DNA from: Acidimicrobiia bacterium
Lineage (GTDB): Bacteria; Actinomycetota; Acidimicrobiia; IMCC26256; PALSA-610
Assembly: GCA_036271555.1 (NCBI GenBank)
Contig: DATBAK010000028.1
Coordinates: 1 to 64,000, forward strand
Reading direction: 5' to 3'
DNA length: 64,000 bases
The notes beneath the pieces are model-generated. The model saw nothing but the letters and a program-made list of their open reading frames with translations, had not been told where the DNA came from and searched no databases. Numbering within the stretch: position 1 is the stretch's first letter; every line of letters starts with the position of its first letter. A program made the translations under genes and the position numbers. Below are positions 18,064 to 27,034 of this stretch, in pieces.

Positions 18064-18216
18064 CTAGTAGTCGTCGCTGCCGGCGCGCTCACGGGCGCGG
18101 CGACGGGCCTCGGCGTCGGTAGCAAGCCGGCCGGGCACCGTCCCTCGTGGCGTGCGCGGCTCGGACTCCGCGACAGGCCGATGACGTTTCCGGCGGGTGG
18201 GCTTGTCGACAGGCAC
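18064..18216 (-). CDS. Small basic protein, unknown
   Basis: A 50-residue frame starting with GTG at 18216: VPVDKPTRRKRHRPVAESEP, then ending in ATDAEARRRARERAGSDDY. It is strongly charged, mostly basic, with a helical C-terminal half. No good Shine-Dalgarno site is seen. It lies upstream of the GSDH gene at 17917 on the same strand, about 146 bases away. No family is recognised, and a chance frame in GC-rich DNA is possible. Confidence 0.35.
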   Translation of the reverse strand: MPVDKPTRRKRHRPVAESEPRTPRGTVPGRLATDAEARRRARERAGSDDY

Positions 18217-18418
18217 GGCGACAGGATACGACACCGGCCGGGCATTGGCCGCACCGGCGACGAGTAGGACCCGGCCGCCGCACCGTGTGGGGTCGACGCA
18301 GGCGGCCCGGGCCCCACCCGCGAGAAGTCTGCCACCGGGTCGGGCGGCGCGCTCAGCGGCCCCGGGCCGAGGACCGGCGCCCGATCGCGGCCGACCGGCG
18401 GTCCGTACACTCGCCCCG

Positions 18419-20371
18419 GTGGTGGCGCCGGCAACCGGGATCGACATCGACCTCGACGACGACGGGCTCGCGCGCGTCGTGCGCCGGGCGCACCTCCCGC
18501 CGCTCCTGACGGCCCTCGCCCACACGACCGGGGACCTCTCGATCCTGCGCCCCGAGCTCCGCTGTGACCCGACCCGCGTGCGCGAGTCCCAGGGCGGCCT
18601 CACGACCGAGCAGCGAGAGGCGGCGAGGGCGCTCGCGGTCGACGTGCTGCGCCGGCTGCGGGACCGCCCCGAGCCGGAGCCGGAGGCCGACCGGGACCGC
18701 GATGTCACCGATCTCGAGCTCCTCCAACCGCTGATGGACTTCGTGATCGGCGAGCGCATCTCCGACGACTACGTGCACCTGCTCCTCGAAGAGCTCGCGC
18801 TGTCCGGCGACGACCTGCGCGCGCCCGACTGGCACAAGCACACGGTCGATCCCGACCGCGGGTTCCTCGTCGTGATCGTCGGCGCGGGCATGTCGGGGAT
18901 CGCCGCCGCGCACCGACTCCAGCAAGCCGGCGTCGACTACGTGATCCTCGAGAAGAACGACGACGTCGGCGGCACGTGGTTCGAGAACCGCTACCCCGGT
19001 TGTCGCGTCGACGTGCCGAACCACCTCTACAGCTATTCGTTCGCGCAGCGCGACGACTGGCCGCAGCAGTTCAGTCCACAGGAAGTGCTGCAGCAGTACT
19101 TCCGCGCCGTCGCCGACGATCTCGACATCACTTCGCACATCCGCTTCCGCACCGAAGTGCTCGACGCGCGTTGGCGCGACGACGACACGTGGGAGCTCAC
19201 GGTTCGCGACGCGCGCGGCGCGACGGAGATGCTCGTCGCGAACGTGCTCGTGAGCGCGGTCGGTCAGCTCAACCGGCCGAAGCTCCCCGACATCCCGGGG
19301 CGCGAGAGCTTCGCGGGTCCGTCGTTCCACTCCGCGGAGTGGGACCACGACGTCGACCTCGAGGGCAAGCGCGTCGCCATCGTCGGCACCGGCGCGAGCG
19401 CGATCCAGATCGTGCCCGCGATCGCCGACGCGGTCGACGAGCTCCTCGTCTTCCAGCGCACGCCGAACTGGATGATGCCGACGCCGCAGTACTACGCGCC
19501 GATGCCCGAAGAGATGAGCTGGCTGATGGCGCACGTGCCGTTCTACGCGCAGTGGTACCGCTTCTGGCTCTTCTGGCGCCTCGCCGAGGGTGCGCTGCCC
19601 GCCGCGCGCGTCGACCCGGAGTGGGCCGCGGCGCGCGCCGGCGGCGTGAGCGAGTTGAACGACGAGCTGCGCGCCGGCCTCACGCAGTACATCGAGCTCC
19701 AGTTCGCGGAGACGCCCGAGCTCCTCCCCCACGTGATCCCCACGTATCCGCCGCTCGCGAAGCGCATCCTCCTCGACAACGGGATCTGGGCGTCGACGCT
19801 GAAGCGCGAGCACGTGCACCTGATCAGCGACGGCATCGAGCGCATCACGCCGACGGGCATCGTGACGACCGACGGTCGCGAGCACGAGGTCGACGTCATC
19901 GCGTACGCGACCGGGTTCCACGCGTCGCGTTTCCTCGTGCCGATGCGCGTCGCCGGCCGCGACGGCGTCGACCTGCACGAGCACTGGCGCGACGAGCCGT
20001 ACGCGTTCCTCGGGCTCACCGTCGCGGGCTTTCCCAACTTCTTCTGCCTCTACGGCCCGAACACGAACCTCGTCGCGAACGGCAGCATCATCTTCTTCTC
20101 CGAATGCGCGGTGCGCTACGTCGTCGAGAGCGTCCACCTTCTGCTCGAACGGCGTGCGCGATCGCTCGAGCTCCGACACATCGTCTACGAGGAAGAGCAC
20201 GTGCGCGTCGATGCCGCCAACGCGCAGATGGCGTGGGGCGTGTCGAGCGTGAACAGCTGGTACAAGAACGCGCAGGGCCGCGTCACGCAGAACTGGCCGT
20301 TCACGCTGCTCGAGTACTGGGACCGCACACGCGCGCCGGACCCCGCGCAATACGACGTGCGCGAGCTCTAG
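18419..20371 (+). CDS. FAD/NADPH flavin monooxygenase, Baeyer-Villiger type
   Basis: A 650-residue class B flavoprotein monooxygenase that would insert oxygen next to a carbonyl. The FAD Rossmann motif GAGMSG is at 155-160, the Baeyer-Villiger fingerprint FAGPSFHSAEW at 298-308, and the NADPH motif GTGASA at 323-328; YATGFHASRF is the late ATG segment. About 145 residues precede the FAD motif, a helical extension (ELLQPLMDFVIGERISDDYV) longer than in cyclohexanone monooxygenase but found in a known subgroup. The start is one of two adjacent GTG codons (18419 or 18422). It converges on the gene at 20382 with only ten bases between stops. Confidence 0.88.
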   Translation: MVAPATGIDIDLDDDGLARVVRRAHLPPLLTALAHTTGDLSILRPELRCDPTRVRESQGGLTTEQREAARALAVDVLRRLRDRPEPEPEADRDRDVTDLELLQPLMDFVIGERISDDYVHLLLEELALSGDDLRAPDWHKHTVDPDRGFLVVIVGAGMSGIAAAHRLQQAGVDYVILEKNDDVGGTWFENRYPGCRVDVPNHLYSYSFAQRDDWPQQFSPQEVLQQYFRAVADDLDITSHIRFRTEVLDARWRDDDTWELTVRDARGATEMLVANVLVSAVGQLNRPKLPDIPGRESFAGPSFHSAEWDHDVDLEGKRVAIVGTGASAIQIVPAIADAVDELLVFQRTPNWMMPTPQYYAPMPEEMSWLMAHVPFYAQWYRFWLFWRLAEGALPAARVDPEWAAARAGGVSELNDELRAGLTQYIELQFAETPELLPHVIPTYPPLAKRILLDNGIWASTLKREHVHLISDGIERITPTGIVTTDGREHEVDVIAYATGFHASRFLVPMRVAGRDGVDLHEHWRDEPYAFLGLTVAGFPNFFCLYGPNTNLVANGSIIFFSECAVRYVVESVHLLLERRARSLELRHIVYEEEHVRVDAANAQMAWGVSSVNSWYKNAQGRVTQNWPFTLLEYWDRTRAPDPAQYDVREL

Positions 20372-20381
20372 CCGCGGCGCG

Positions 20382-22376
20382 CTACAGCGCCTCGACGACG
20401 GCCACGACCTTGCTCCGCTTCTCGCTCTTCTGACCCGCGAACTGCAACGCGAGCCGGGTGTTCGCGTCCGGGTAGTCGTCGAGCGAGCGCGCGATCTCGG
20501 TGCGCGCCCGCGGGAGCTGACCGGCGCGCGCGTAGAGCTTGGCGAGCTCGATGTGGGCGCGCGCGTAGAAGTAGTACATGAACGTGTTCGGGAAACCGAT
20601 GTGCGCGTGGCCGGCGAAGCCGTCGGCCTTGTCGTTGGCGAGCAACTGCTTCGACAACGCGTCGCGATCGATCGTCTCGTCGGCCGTCGACGACACCACC
20701 TCGCCGACGAGCCCGCGCAGCTTCACCTTGAACTCACCGCGGTACAGGAAGATCATCCCCGGGTCGAGGAACGACGGGCGCGGCGCGAGCTCCGCGATCA
20801 GGTGCTGCACCGGCGAGCGGGTCGGGATTCGTGTGCGCAGGTGCAGCTCGCGCGTGATCTGGTCGCGGTACCAGGCGAACTGGATGCTCGTGACGACGAC
20901 GACGGACACGTCGGGCCGGTCGCCGAACACCGACTGCCGGTAGACGATCGGGAACGCGTCGTCGGCCTGGTCGATGAACAGCACCGCCCCGTGCGGCAGC
21001 TCCGACAGGACGCGGGTCGCGTAGTTGTCGGCGAGCGCGGGTTGGCGATGATCGGCCGGACCGAAGTGGAAGATCAGCGACGGCACGATCGCGATCACGA
21101 CGATCACGGCGACGACGGTCGTCCGGTAGCCGCCCGCTCGGGTGCGCCGGCGGGCGCGCTCGCGCGCCGGCGTGGTTGCACGGAAGGCGAGATCGGATGC
21201 GAGCTCGATCAGCGGCTCGGCGCCCACCGCGACCGCGATCGACATCCCGACGAACAGGTCGATCAAGTAGCCGCCGGTCGCAGTCGGGAGCCCCTTCGGC
21301 AGGACGCTCACCTCGGACGCGATCACGACCAACACGAGGTCGGCGACGACGACCACCAGGATCCAGAGCCGGCGGTCCCATCCGAGCCGCCGCCACGCCA
21401 CCACGAAGCCGGCGATCCCGACGACGATGGCACCGAGGCCGAGGTCGCGCACGATCGCGCCGATGTAGCCGCGCAGGCGGATCGCGAGCTCGCTCACGGC
21501 GTGGTTCGAGAGGTTGCCGTTCGTCGAGCGGAAGTCCTGCTGGGTGAACTGCCGCAGGAGCCGGTGGACGTTGTCGACCTCGCCCCAGTTGACCGCCGGA
21601 TGCTGCGACGCGCGCCACATCATGAACCCGCACGTGCCCGCGGCGAGGACCACGAGCGCGGCGACCGATCCGACCGCGCCGCCGACGCGCACGCGCCGCT
21701 CGCCGAAGGCAACGAGCACGGCGATGCCGGCGGCCATGATCACCGCAAGCTCCCACGACGCACCCGCGCACACACCGAGCAACGCGCCGGCCACGATCAA
21801 CCACGCCGTGCGACCGGTCGCCTGCCACCGCGTGGCCATGAGCGCGGCCAGCGTCACCAACAACCCGGAGAACGCGAAGTGCTTCGCGAAGTCGGCGTTG
21901 AACCAGAAGCTCGCGGTCGTCGCGAGCACGGACGCGCCGAGCGCGGCGCCGACGCGTGACGCACCGAACGCGCGGGCGAGGAGGAACACCACGCCGACGG
22001 TGAACGCGGCACAGAGCAGGCTGAACCCGTTGACGCGCGCGGCCCAACTGCCGATCGCGACGATGTGCCCGAAGATGCCGGCGGCCGCGACGTAGCTCGG
22101 ATAGCCCGGCGCGTGGAGCACACCGAACGTCTTCGCACCGGCCACCGACTCCGGCGCGTCGCCGAGCGCGACGTGCGTCGAGAACGTCGTGAGGAACAGC
22201 GCGGCCGCGACGACGGTCGCACCCGCGGCGCAGAGGAGATCGGTGCGATCGAACGAGGCGGCGACGCCCGATTCGACCTCGGGTTCGGGCTCGACCGGTC
22301 CTGAACGACTCGGGGCCGCGGGTTGTTCGGAGCCGCCGCCGGCAGGCCGCCGACGCCGTCGATTCCCCTTGGCCAT
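20382..22376 (-). CDS. Polytopic membrane protein, DUF2723/TMEM260-like
   Basis: The 664-residue protein has a basic N-terminus, about ten membrane helices to about residue 430, and a C-terminal soluble domain. The segment GDAPESVAGAKTFGVLHAPGYPSYV is equivalent to the conserved 'PDSGE...HPPGYP' loop of DUF2723, where the first acidic residues resemble the catalytic Asp/Glu of GT-C glycosyltransferases. Human TMEM260 of this family is a protein O-mannosyltransferase, so sugar transfer to secreted proteins is a reasonable guess. The end (YYFYARAHIELAKLYARAG...RARTEIARSL) looks like a TPR helix pair. The donor and acceptor are unknown. Confidence 0.7.
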   Translation of the reverse strand: MAKGNRRRRRPAGGGSEQPAAPSRSGPVEPEPEVESGVAASFDRTDLLCAAGATVVAAALFLTTFSTHVALGDAPESVAGAKTFGVLHAPGYPSYVAAAGIFGHIVAIGSWAARVNGFSLLCAAFTVGVVFLLARAFGASRVGAALGASVLATTASFWFNADFAKHFAFSGLLVTLAALMATRWQATGRTAWLIVAGALLGVCAGASWELAVIMAAGIAVLVAFGERRVRVGGAVGSVAALVVLAAGTCGFMMWRASQHPAVNWGEVDNVHRLLRQFTQQDFRSTNGNLSNHAVSELAIRLRGYIGAIVRDLGLGAIVVGIAGFVVAWRRLGWDRRLWILVVVVADLVLVVIASEVSVLPKGLPTATGGYLIDLFVGMSIAVAVGAEPLIELASDLAFRATTPARERARRRTRAGGYRTTVVAVIVVIAIVPSLIFHFGPADHRQPALADNYATRVLSELPHGAVLFIDQADDAFPIVYRQSVFGDRPDVSVVVVTSIQFAWYRDQITRELHLRTRIPTRSPVQHLIAELAPRPSFLDPGMIFLYRGEFKVKLRGLVGEVVSSTADETIDRDALSKQLLANDKADGFAGHAHIGFPNTFMYYFYARAHIELAKLYARAGQLPRARTEIARSLDDYPDANTRLALQFAGQKSEKRSKVVAVVEAL

Positions 22377-22430
22377 GAAGCTGAGACGCTAGCCGGGGCG
22401 TACTCGCGACGACCGGTAGCATCGCCCGCC

Positions 22431-22970
22431 ATGCGTCGAGGCAATCGGAGTCGAAAAGCAACCGTGTGCGCGGCGTGTCTCGTCGCGTCGCTCGCCGCAT
22501 GCTCGAGCAGCGGTCACAAAGCGGGTTCGTCCTCGTCGACGACGCGCCACACGACGACCACGGTCGCGCCGGCGACGACACTGCCGACGCCGGCGTCGAT
22601 CACGACGGTGAAGACGTGGTTCGCCGCGCACGGTCAGCCGCTGATCGAGTTCGAGCGCGTCACCGCGCCGCTGGCGACCGGCAAGGTCCCGACCGCGGCC
22701 GCGTGCCTGAAGTTCATCAAGACCGACCTGCCGCACGTCACGAAGGACCAGAACACGCTCGTGGCCCTCGCCGAGCAGATCCCCAACGCCGACCTCGAGA
22801 ACGCGGTCGAGCACGACGTCGCGCAGAAGCTCCTCGTCGGCCGCGGCTGCGGCGAGGCCGTGCTGTCGAACCGGCCGATCCCGGTGGGCACGCCCGCCGC
22901 ATGGGCATCAGTGCGCGGCTACTCCGACACCGCGCACCTCTGGCTCTCGCGCTTCGGCATCACCGTCTGA
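22431..22970 (+). CDS. Lipoprotein, unknown function
   Basis: A 179-residue lipoprotein starting at the ATG at 22431. The head MRRGNRSRKATVCAACLVAS leads to a lipobox SLAACSSS, followed by a Ser/Thr linker rich in TTT. The mature domain (about 60-179) is mainly helical, with an LPHVTKDQNTLVALAEQIPN segment and two cysteines (AACLKF, GRGCGEAV) that could pair. It diverges from the DUF2723-like gene with 54 bases between starts, so the two promoters must overlap. No family is recognised. Confidence 0.65.
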   Translation: MRRGNRSRKATVCAACLVASLAACSSSGHKAGSSSSTTRHTTTTVAPATTLPTPASITTVKTWFAAHGQPLIEFERVTAPLATGKVPTAAACLKFIKTDLPHVTKDQNTLVALAEQIPNADLENAVEHDVAQKLLVGRGCGEAVLSNRPIPVGTPAAWASVRGYSDTAHLWLSRFGITV

Positions 22971-22982
22971 GTCTCTGAGTCT

Positions 22983-23065
22983 TCGGTCGCGCTCGCTGCG
23001 CTCGCCGCTCCGCGACGCGGGATGGGAGCCGGCAAGGCCGCACCGCTCGCTCCGCTCGCGCGCTC
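22983..23065. repeat. Intergenic GC-rich repeat element (two modules)
   Basis: Two modules of a dispersed element. The first, 22983-23012, starts TCGGTCGCGCTCGCTGCGCT and matches 33730-33759 at 29 of 30 bases. The second, 23045-23065, starts GCTCGCTCCGCTCGCGCGCT and matches 30889-30909 exactly. Both lie between convergent gene ends. Confidence 0.6.
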
Positions 23066-23121
23066 GGCCGCTCACGGTCGCGGGCTGCGAGCGCGCCCGA
23101 GAGGAATGCAGCCACCACGCG

Positions 23122-23155
23122 GAAGGTGCCGGGCGGAGAACCGCCCGGCACCTTC
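23122..23155. terminator. Perfect hairpin, probable bidirectional terminator
   Basis: A perfect 15-base-pair stem (GAAGGTGCCGGGCGG and its complement) closed by the tetraloop AGAA. It lies between the convergent genes ending at 22970 and 23207. No strong T-run follows, as is common in high-GC actinobacteria. Confidence 0.75.
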
Positions 23156-23206
23156 ACGAGGATCGATCCTCGACCACACGATCGGTCGAGGGATGAAACT
23201 GACCGA

Positions 23207-23935
23207 CTAGCCGATCTCGGCGCCGCCGATGCCGACGGTGAGGGACTTGATGCCCGCACCGACGCAGAGGTTCAGCTCCTGGACGATGTCCAGGTTGCCG
23301 ATGGCGTTGATCCAGCTGTTGTGGCCGTTGTGCGCGCCGGTGCCCTTGAAGGCGTCGCCAACAACCGTGTCCGAGATCGGCGTGGTGCCGTAGTCGTTGC
23401 CGATCAGGAACTGGCCGTAGGAGCCCGCGAAGGGAGCCTGCGACGCGTCCACGGTGAAGGTGCCACCCTGGTCGCCCGAGATGGTCGACTGCGAGTAGGT
23501 GCCGAGCTTGCCGCCAACCGTCTCGGTCGGCGTGAACTTGCGGCCCTTCGGCGCCGTCCACTTGGTCGTGAACGTGCCACTCGCGGTGCCCGCGCCCTCG
23601 AGACCGAGGCAGCCCGTGCCACCGGTGCTCACGAGCGTGGCGCTCGCCGCGCCGGCGAAGACCAACGCGCTGTCGGTGTCGTCGACCACGGTCGGCGACG
23701 TGCAGCCCAGGAGCTTGGCCTTGACGGTCACGGTCTCGTTGCCCGTCGTCGGACCCGTGAGGGTCAGCGGCGTCGAGAACTTGAGCGAACCGGTAACGGT
23801 GTTGCACGTCGCCACCGCATTGGTGACGTCGAACGGCGGCGGTGCCGTGGCACCGGCCGGAGCAGCCATCGCGACTGCGCCGCCCGCCAGCGCGAGCGTC
23901 GCAACGCCCGCAAGTACGCGTGTACGGATCTTCAA
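23207..23935 (-). CDS. Secreted protein of unknown function, TTG start
   Basis: The 242-residue product starts at a TTG at 23935: a very strong Shine-Dalgarno sequence GGAGGAG lies eight bases upstream, and the signal peptide (KIRTRVLAGVATLALAGGAV...) follows directly. The mature part is Gly/Thr/Ser-rich beta sequence without charged clusters, with two Cys pairs (about CNTVTGS and LLGCTSP, GTGCLGL and LNLCVGAG). It resembles small all-beta secreted proteins with repeating 'GxxTxxxT' strands. I recognise no family. The downstream perfect hairpin at 23122-23155 is its likely terminator. The strong ribosome site suggests high expression. Confidence 0.72.
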   Translation of the reverse strand: MKIRTRVLAGVATLALAGGAVAMAAPAGATAPPPFDVTNAVATCNTVTGSLKFSTPLTLTGPTTGNETVTVKAKLLGCTSPTVVDDTDSALVFAGAASATLVSTGGTGCLGLEGAGTASGTFTTKWTAPKGRKFTPTETVGGKLGTYSQSTISGDQGGTFTVDASQAPFAGSYGQFLIGNDYGTTPISDTVVGDAFKGTGAHNGHNSWINAIGNLDIVQELNLCVGAGIKSLTVGIGGAEIG

Positions 23936-24372
23936 GTGAAATTCTCCTCCGTCGAGTGGTTGCCGGGTAGACCGCCACACCCGGCGTCTTTTCAACCGGA
24001 GATCCGCGCGTGCTGAGGTGGGCCCCGCCCAACACAGTCCTTGAAGATCCCCCCGCCCGGCCCCGAAGCGCCGGACCTATATCCCCCGATCCCCTGTGCG
24101 AGCAAGACCGTGCAGTCGCAGGAAATCGTGCCCACATTCCGTGAACCTGTCAACTACCCGTTTCAGTGGGCGGGTCGCGACACCGAAGCGAAAGCGAATG
24201 TCCCTGGTCAGACCACGTGCGGGACGGGCGACGGCCCGGAACGGGCGTCTCCGTGCCGTCGCCTCCGCGCCACGATCATCTCCGCGACACCGGTGCGTAC
24301 GCGTCGACGCGCGCGCACGAAAGCGGCTCGACGTCACGAACCTGCACCGCGCTCCGCGCGAGTGTCAGTGTG
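23936..24372. other. Divergent intergenic region without a gene
   Basis: These 437 bases separate the divergent genes at 23935 and 24373. They include the ribosome site of the TTG-started gene (GGAGGAG at about 23944-23950, minus strand). I see no open frame with protein-like text, no RNA gene and no clear repeat. Composition is less GC-rich at about 24100-24210 (AT-containing text such as CTATATCCCC at about 24070), where promoters could lie. Confidence 0.5.
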
Positions 24373-25677
24373 ATGCACATGAGCGCGACGCGTCGACGGA
24401 CTGCCGGCATCACGTTCGCCATCGCGATGGTCGGGGCGACGCTCGGCGTCGTGCTCTCACCGGGCGCGGCGCGCGCGTCGAGCGAAGCCTTTCCCGCCGG
24501 CTTCCACTCGCAACGCGTCATCGGAAAGCTCGCCAAGGGGACCGGCGGTCTGCCGAACGCGTTCGCGTTCGCGCCCGACGGTCGCATCTTCGTCGCGCGC
24601 AAGACCGGCGTCGTCGACGTGTACCACCGCGGTGTGAAACACGTGTTCCTCGACCTCACGCACGAGGTCGACAGCGCGCAGGGGCGCGGCATGCTCGGCC
24701 TCGCGCTCGATCCGCACTTCGCGTCGAACGGGCGCGTCTATCTCATGTTCACGTACGCGGTGCGATCGGCGCGACCCGGCGCGAAGACGAGCGTCGAGGG
24801 CAAGATCATCAGCATTCGTGGGCGTTCCGGCGATCCCGACGCCGCCGCGCCGTCGACGCGCGTCACGCTGCTGACCGGATACCACTCGTCGGCACCGCAA
24901 CACGCCGACGGCGCGCTGCGATTCGATCACGCCGGTCATCTCTACGCGGGTTGGGGTGACGGCACGCTCGACAAGGTGAAGAAGACGGGATTGTTCGCAC
25001 AATCGCTCGACGATCTGCGCGGCAAGATCGTGCGCATCGACGCGAAGACCGGCGTCGGCGTGCGCGGCAATCCGTTCTTCGACGCCGCGCATCCGAACAC
25101 GATTCGCTCGAAGATCTACGTCTACGGCCTACGCAACCCGTACCGCTTCACCGTCGACCAGCAGAACGGCACGGTGTACGTGGGCGACGTCGGATGGACG
25201 CACTACGACGAGCTCGACGCGTTCCCCGCGCACAGCGCGAACCCGAAGCGCGATCGCAACGGTGGCTGGCCCTGTTACGAGGGCAGCGACGGGCACTCAA
25301 CGCCGCAGCCGTCGTACCAGACCGATCGGCTCACCAAGGCCGCGTGCAAGAAGGTGTATCCGCCCGGCCACCTGCACGGCACCGGGGTCGGCGCGCACGC
25401 GCCGCTGTGGTCGTACCCGCACAACGAGACCGCGTGCATCATCGGCGGCCCGAAGTACACGGGCGGCTCGAACTATCCGAACAAGTACAAGGGCCAGCTC
25501 TTCGTCGCCGACTGGGCACGCGACACGTTCCACACCGTGAACCCGACGACCGGTGTCGCGACGTCGTTCGGCTCGGGATGGGGCGACCCGCTCGACATCC
25601 AGATCGCACCCAACGGCAACGTCGCGTACCTCGCGCAGTCGAGCCAGACATTGCGCGAGATCGTCTACAAGCGCTGA
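24373..25677 (+). CDS. Secreted GSDH-type propeller, second copy
   Basis: A 434-residue protein of the same family as the gene at 16424. It begins MHMSATRRRTAGITFAIAMVG, a signal peptide ending near ARA. GSDH segments include LPNAFAFAPDGRIFVARKTG, GRGMLGLALDPHF, ADGALRFDHAGHLYAGWGDG, GKIVRIDAKTGVGVRGNPFF and VYGLRNPYRFTVD. The C-terminal part (GQLFVADWARDTFHTVNP) is typical of sugar-dehydrogenase-like proteins. Two start codons are possible, ATG 24373 or ATG 24379, neither with a strong ribosome site, so a leaderless start is possible. The paralogue at 16424 has more cysteines and a longer C-terminal region. Substrate unknown. Confidence 0.8.
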   Translation: MHMSATRRRTAGITFAIAMVGATLGVVLSPGAARASSEAFPAGFHSQRVIGKLAKGTGGLPNAFAFAPDGRIFVARKTGVVDVYHRGVKHVFLDLTHEVDSAQGRGMLGLALDPHFASNGRVYLMFTYAVRSARPGAKTSVEGKIISIRGRSGDPDAAAPSTRVTLLTGYHSSAPQHADGALRFDHAGHLYAGWGDGTLDKVKKTGLFAQSLDDLRGKIVRIDAKTGVGVRGNPFFDAAHPNTIRSKIYVYGLRNPYRFTVDQQNGTVYVGDVGWTHYDELDAFPAHSANPKRDRNGGWPCYEGSDGHSTPQPSYQTDRLTKAACKKVYPPGHLHGTGVGAHAPLWSYPHNETACIIGGPKYTGGSNYPNKYKGQLFVADWARDTFHTVNPTTGVATSFGSGWGDPLDIQIAPNGNVAYLAQSSQTLREIVYKR

Positions 25678-25711
25678 GCGCGACGCGCGCCGTGTGCGCC
25701 CAACACGCCGC

Positions 25712-26839
25712 CTACGAGGGGGGCGTGCCCTTGCCGGTCGCCTCGAACTGGTACGCGAAGAACGCCGGCTTCTTGTGCTTGAAGTCGTTCGACACGAGCC
25801 CGAACCACATGGACTTGTCGGTCGGGTCGGTGCCGTTGTCGCGGAACTCGTAGACGAAGAACGGTCCGCTCCACGGGAACGCCGCCCACTGCTTCATGCC
25901 GTCGACGAGGATCTTCGACTGCACCGCCTCGGTGACGTGCCCGTCGTTGCCGACGCCGCTCGTCGGCGCGCCGAACTCCGTGCCCCAGATCTTCTTCGCG
26001 CCGTCGCCCTTCGAGCTCATCAGCTGACGCACCTTCGTGAGCAGTCCCCACGTGCGCGTGGCGCAGCCGTCGGACGGGACGCACGGGTACGAGTACGGGT
26101 GGAAGCTCAACGCGTCGAACGTGCCGGCCGCGCCCTTCTGGTACAGCTGCGCGATCCACTTGTCGGCGGCGATCGCACCCTTGTGCGTGCGCGTCCCGCC
26201 GACACCGCCGTTCATCACGATCATCTTCTTGTCGACGCCCTTGACCGCCGGGTACACGTCCTTCATCAGGCGCGTGTAGTCGCAGGTGTCGGGCGTGGGC
26301 CAGATGCCGGGGATGTTCGGCGAGTTCTCGACCTCGATCGCGCTCACCATCGCCGATCCGTAGCGCTGCGCGACGAGCGCCGCGAAGTTCGCGTACGCCT
26401 GCAGGTCGAACGGCGGTGTGACCGTGCACCCGGGAACGTTCGGCGGCGACGCGCCGGCCCACAGCGGCGGGTTGTCGATGATCGCGTCGAGCTGCATGCC
26501 CTCCGCCTTCACCGACTGGACGAGCCGGTCGACGAGCGTCCAGTCGTCGCCGTCGGGACCGTGCTGCTGCACGAGACCCCACGGGATGATGGCGCGCACC
26601 CAGTGCACGCCGATCTTGCGCATCGTGTTCATCTCGAAGTCGAACGTCGAGTCGGGCAACTGCGTGAGGTCGGCGCCCATCGACATGCCGAAGAACGTTT
26701 TCTTGAACGGCGCGACCGGTCCGGCTCGGCGCGTGTTCGGGCGCGCCGTGGCACCGACCGCGCCCGTCGACACACCGATGCCGACCGCGCTCGTCGCGAC
26801 GATCACCGTGCAGACTGCCGCCCGCCGCAGGAACCGCAT
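25712..26839 (-). CDS. Secreted GH-A-fold glycosidase-like protein with altered acid/base motif
   Basis: A 375-residue secreted protein starting at the ATG at 26839 (AGGGGAG upstream; signal peptide MRFLRRAAVCTVIVATSAVG). The (beta/alpha)8 clan GH-A pattern is visible: MRKIGVHWVRAIIPWGLVQ, IIDNPPLWAG, then AIEVENSPNIPGIW (167-180), FDALSFHPYSYP and WGTEFGAP with the nucleophile Glu288. In relatives such as GH39 and GH5 the middle motif reads like EVWNEPN. Here the Glu aligned with the acid/base is Ser173, and Glu171 sits two residues earlier. It may bind but not cleave, or use a different acid. It stands alone, opposite the six-repeat protein at 27035. Confidence 0.75.
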   Translation of the reverse strand: MRFLRRAAVCTVIVATSAVGIGVSTGAVGATARPNTRRAGPVAPFKKTFFGMSMGADLTQLPDSTFDFEMNTMRKIGVHWVRAIIPWGLVQQHGPDGDDWTLVDRLVQSVKAEGMQLDAIIDNPPLWAGASPPNVPGCTVTPPFDLQAYANFAALVAQRYGSAMVSAIEVENSPNIPGIWPTPDTCDYTRLMKDVYPAVKGVDKKMIVMNGGVGGTRTHKGAIAADKWIAQLYQKGAAGTFDALSFHPYSYPCVPSDGCATRTWGLLTKVRQLMSSKGDGAKKIWGTEFGAPTSGVGNDGHVTEAVQSKILVDGMKQWAAFPWSGPFFVYEFRDNGTDPTDKSMWFGLVSNDFKHKKPAFFAYQFEATGKGTPPS

Positions 26840-26955
26840 CCGAGCCGTGCTCCCCTGTTCGCCCCCAGCGCTGTGGCTCCGCCACGCGGAGTGGGATGAC
26901 GGTAGACGGAGCCGTCGGGGGCGCGCAACGGGGGTCTGCTCCCTCGGGATCGCTT

Positions 26956-26999
26956 GACCCACCCCCGTTGCCCCCGCTACACAGTGACCCTGTCACTAC
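26956..26999 (+). promoter_or_regulatory. Possible promoter with palindromic operator for the six-repeat protein
   Basis: TTGACC at 26956-26961 and TACACA at 26980-26985, 18 bases apart, resemble -35 and -10 boxes. Directly after lies a perfect palindrome, AGTGAC-CCT-GTCACT (26985-26999), at the expected start of transcription. The gene start at 27035 is 36 bases on. A repressor site is an inference. Confidence 0.35.
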
Positions 27000-27034
27000 C
27001 GACCGTGGTCGCGGGGCGAACGGGGAGCGAAATC

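Noticed and set aside
18353-20350. Long minus-strand frame opposite the flavin monooxygenase gene
   Set aside because: Arg/His/Val-rich shadow text with no family pattern; the plus-strand frame carries the clear FAD and Baeyer-Villiger motifs.
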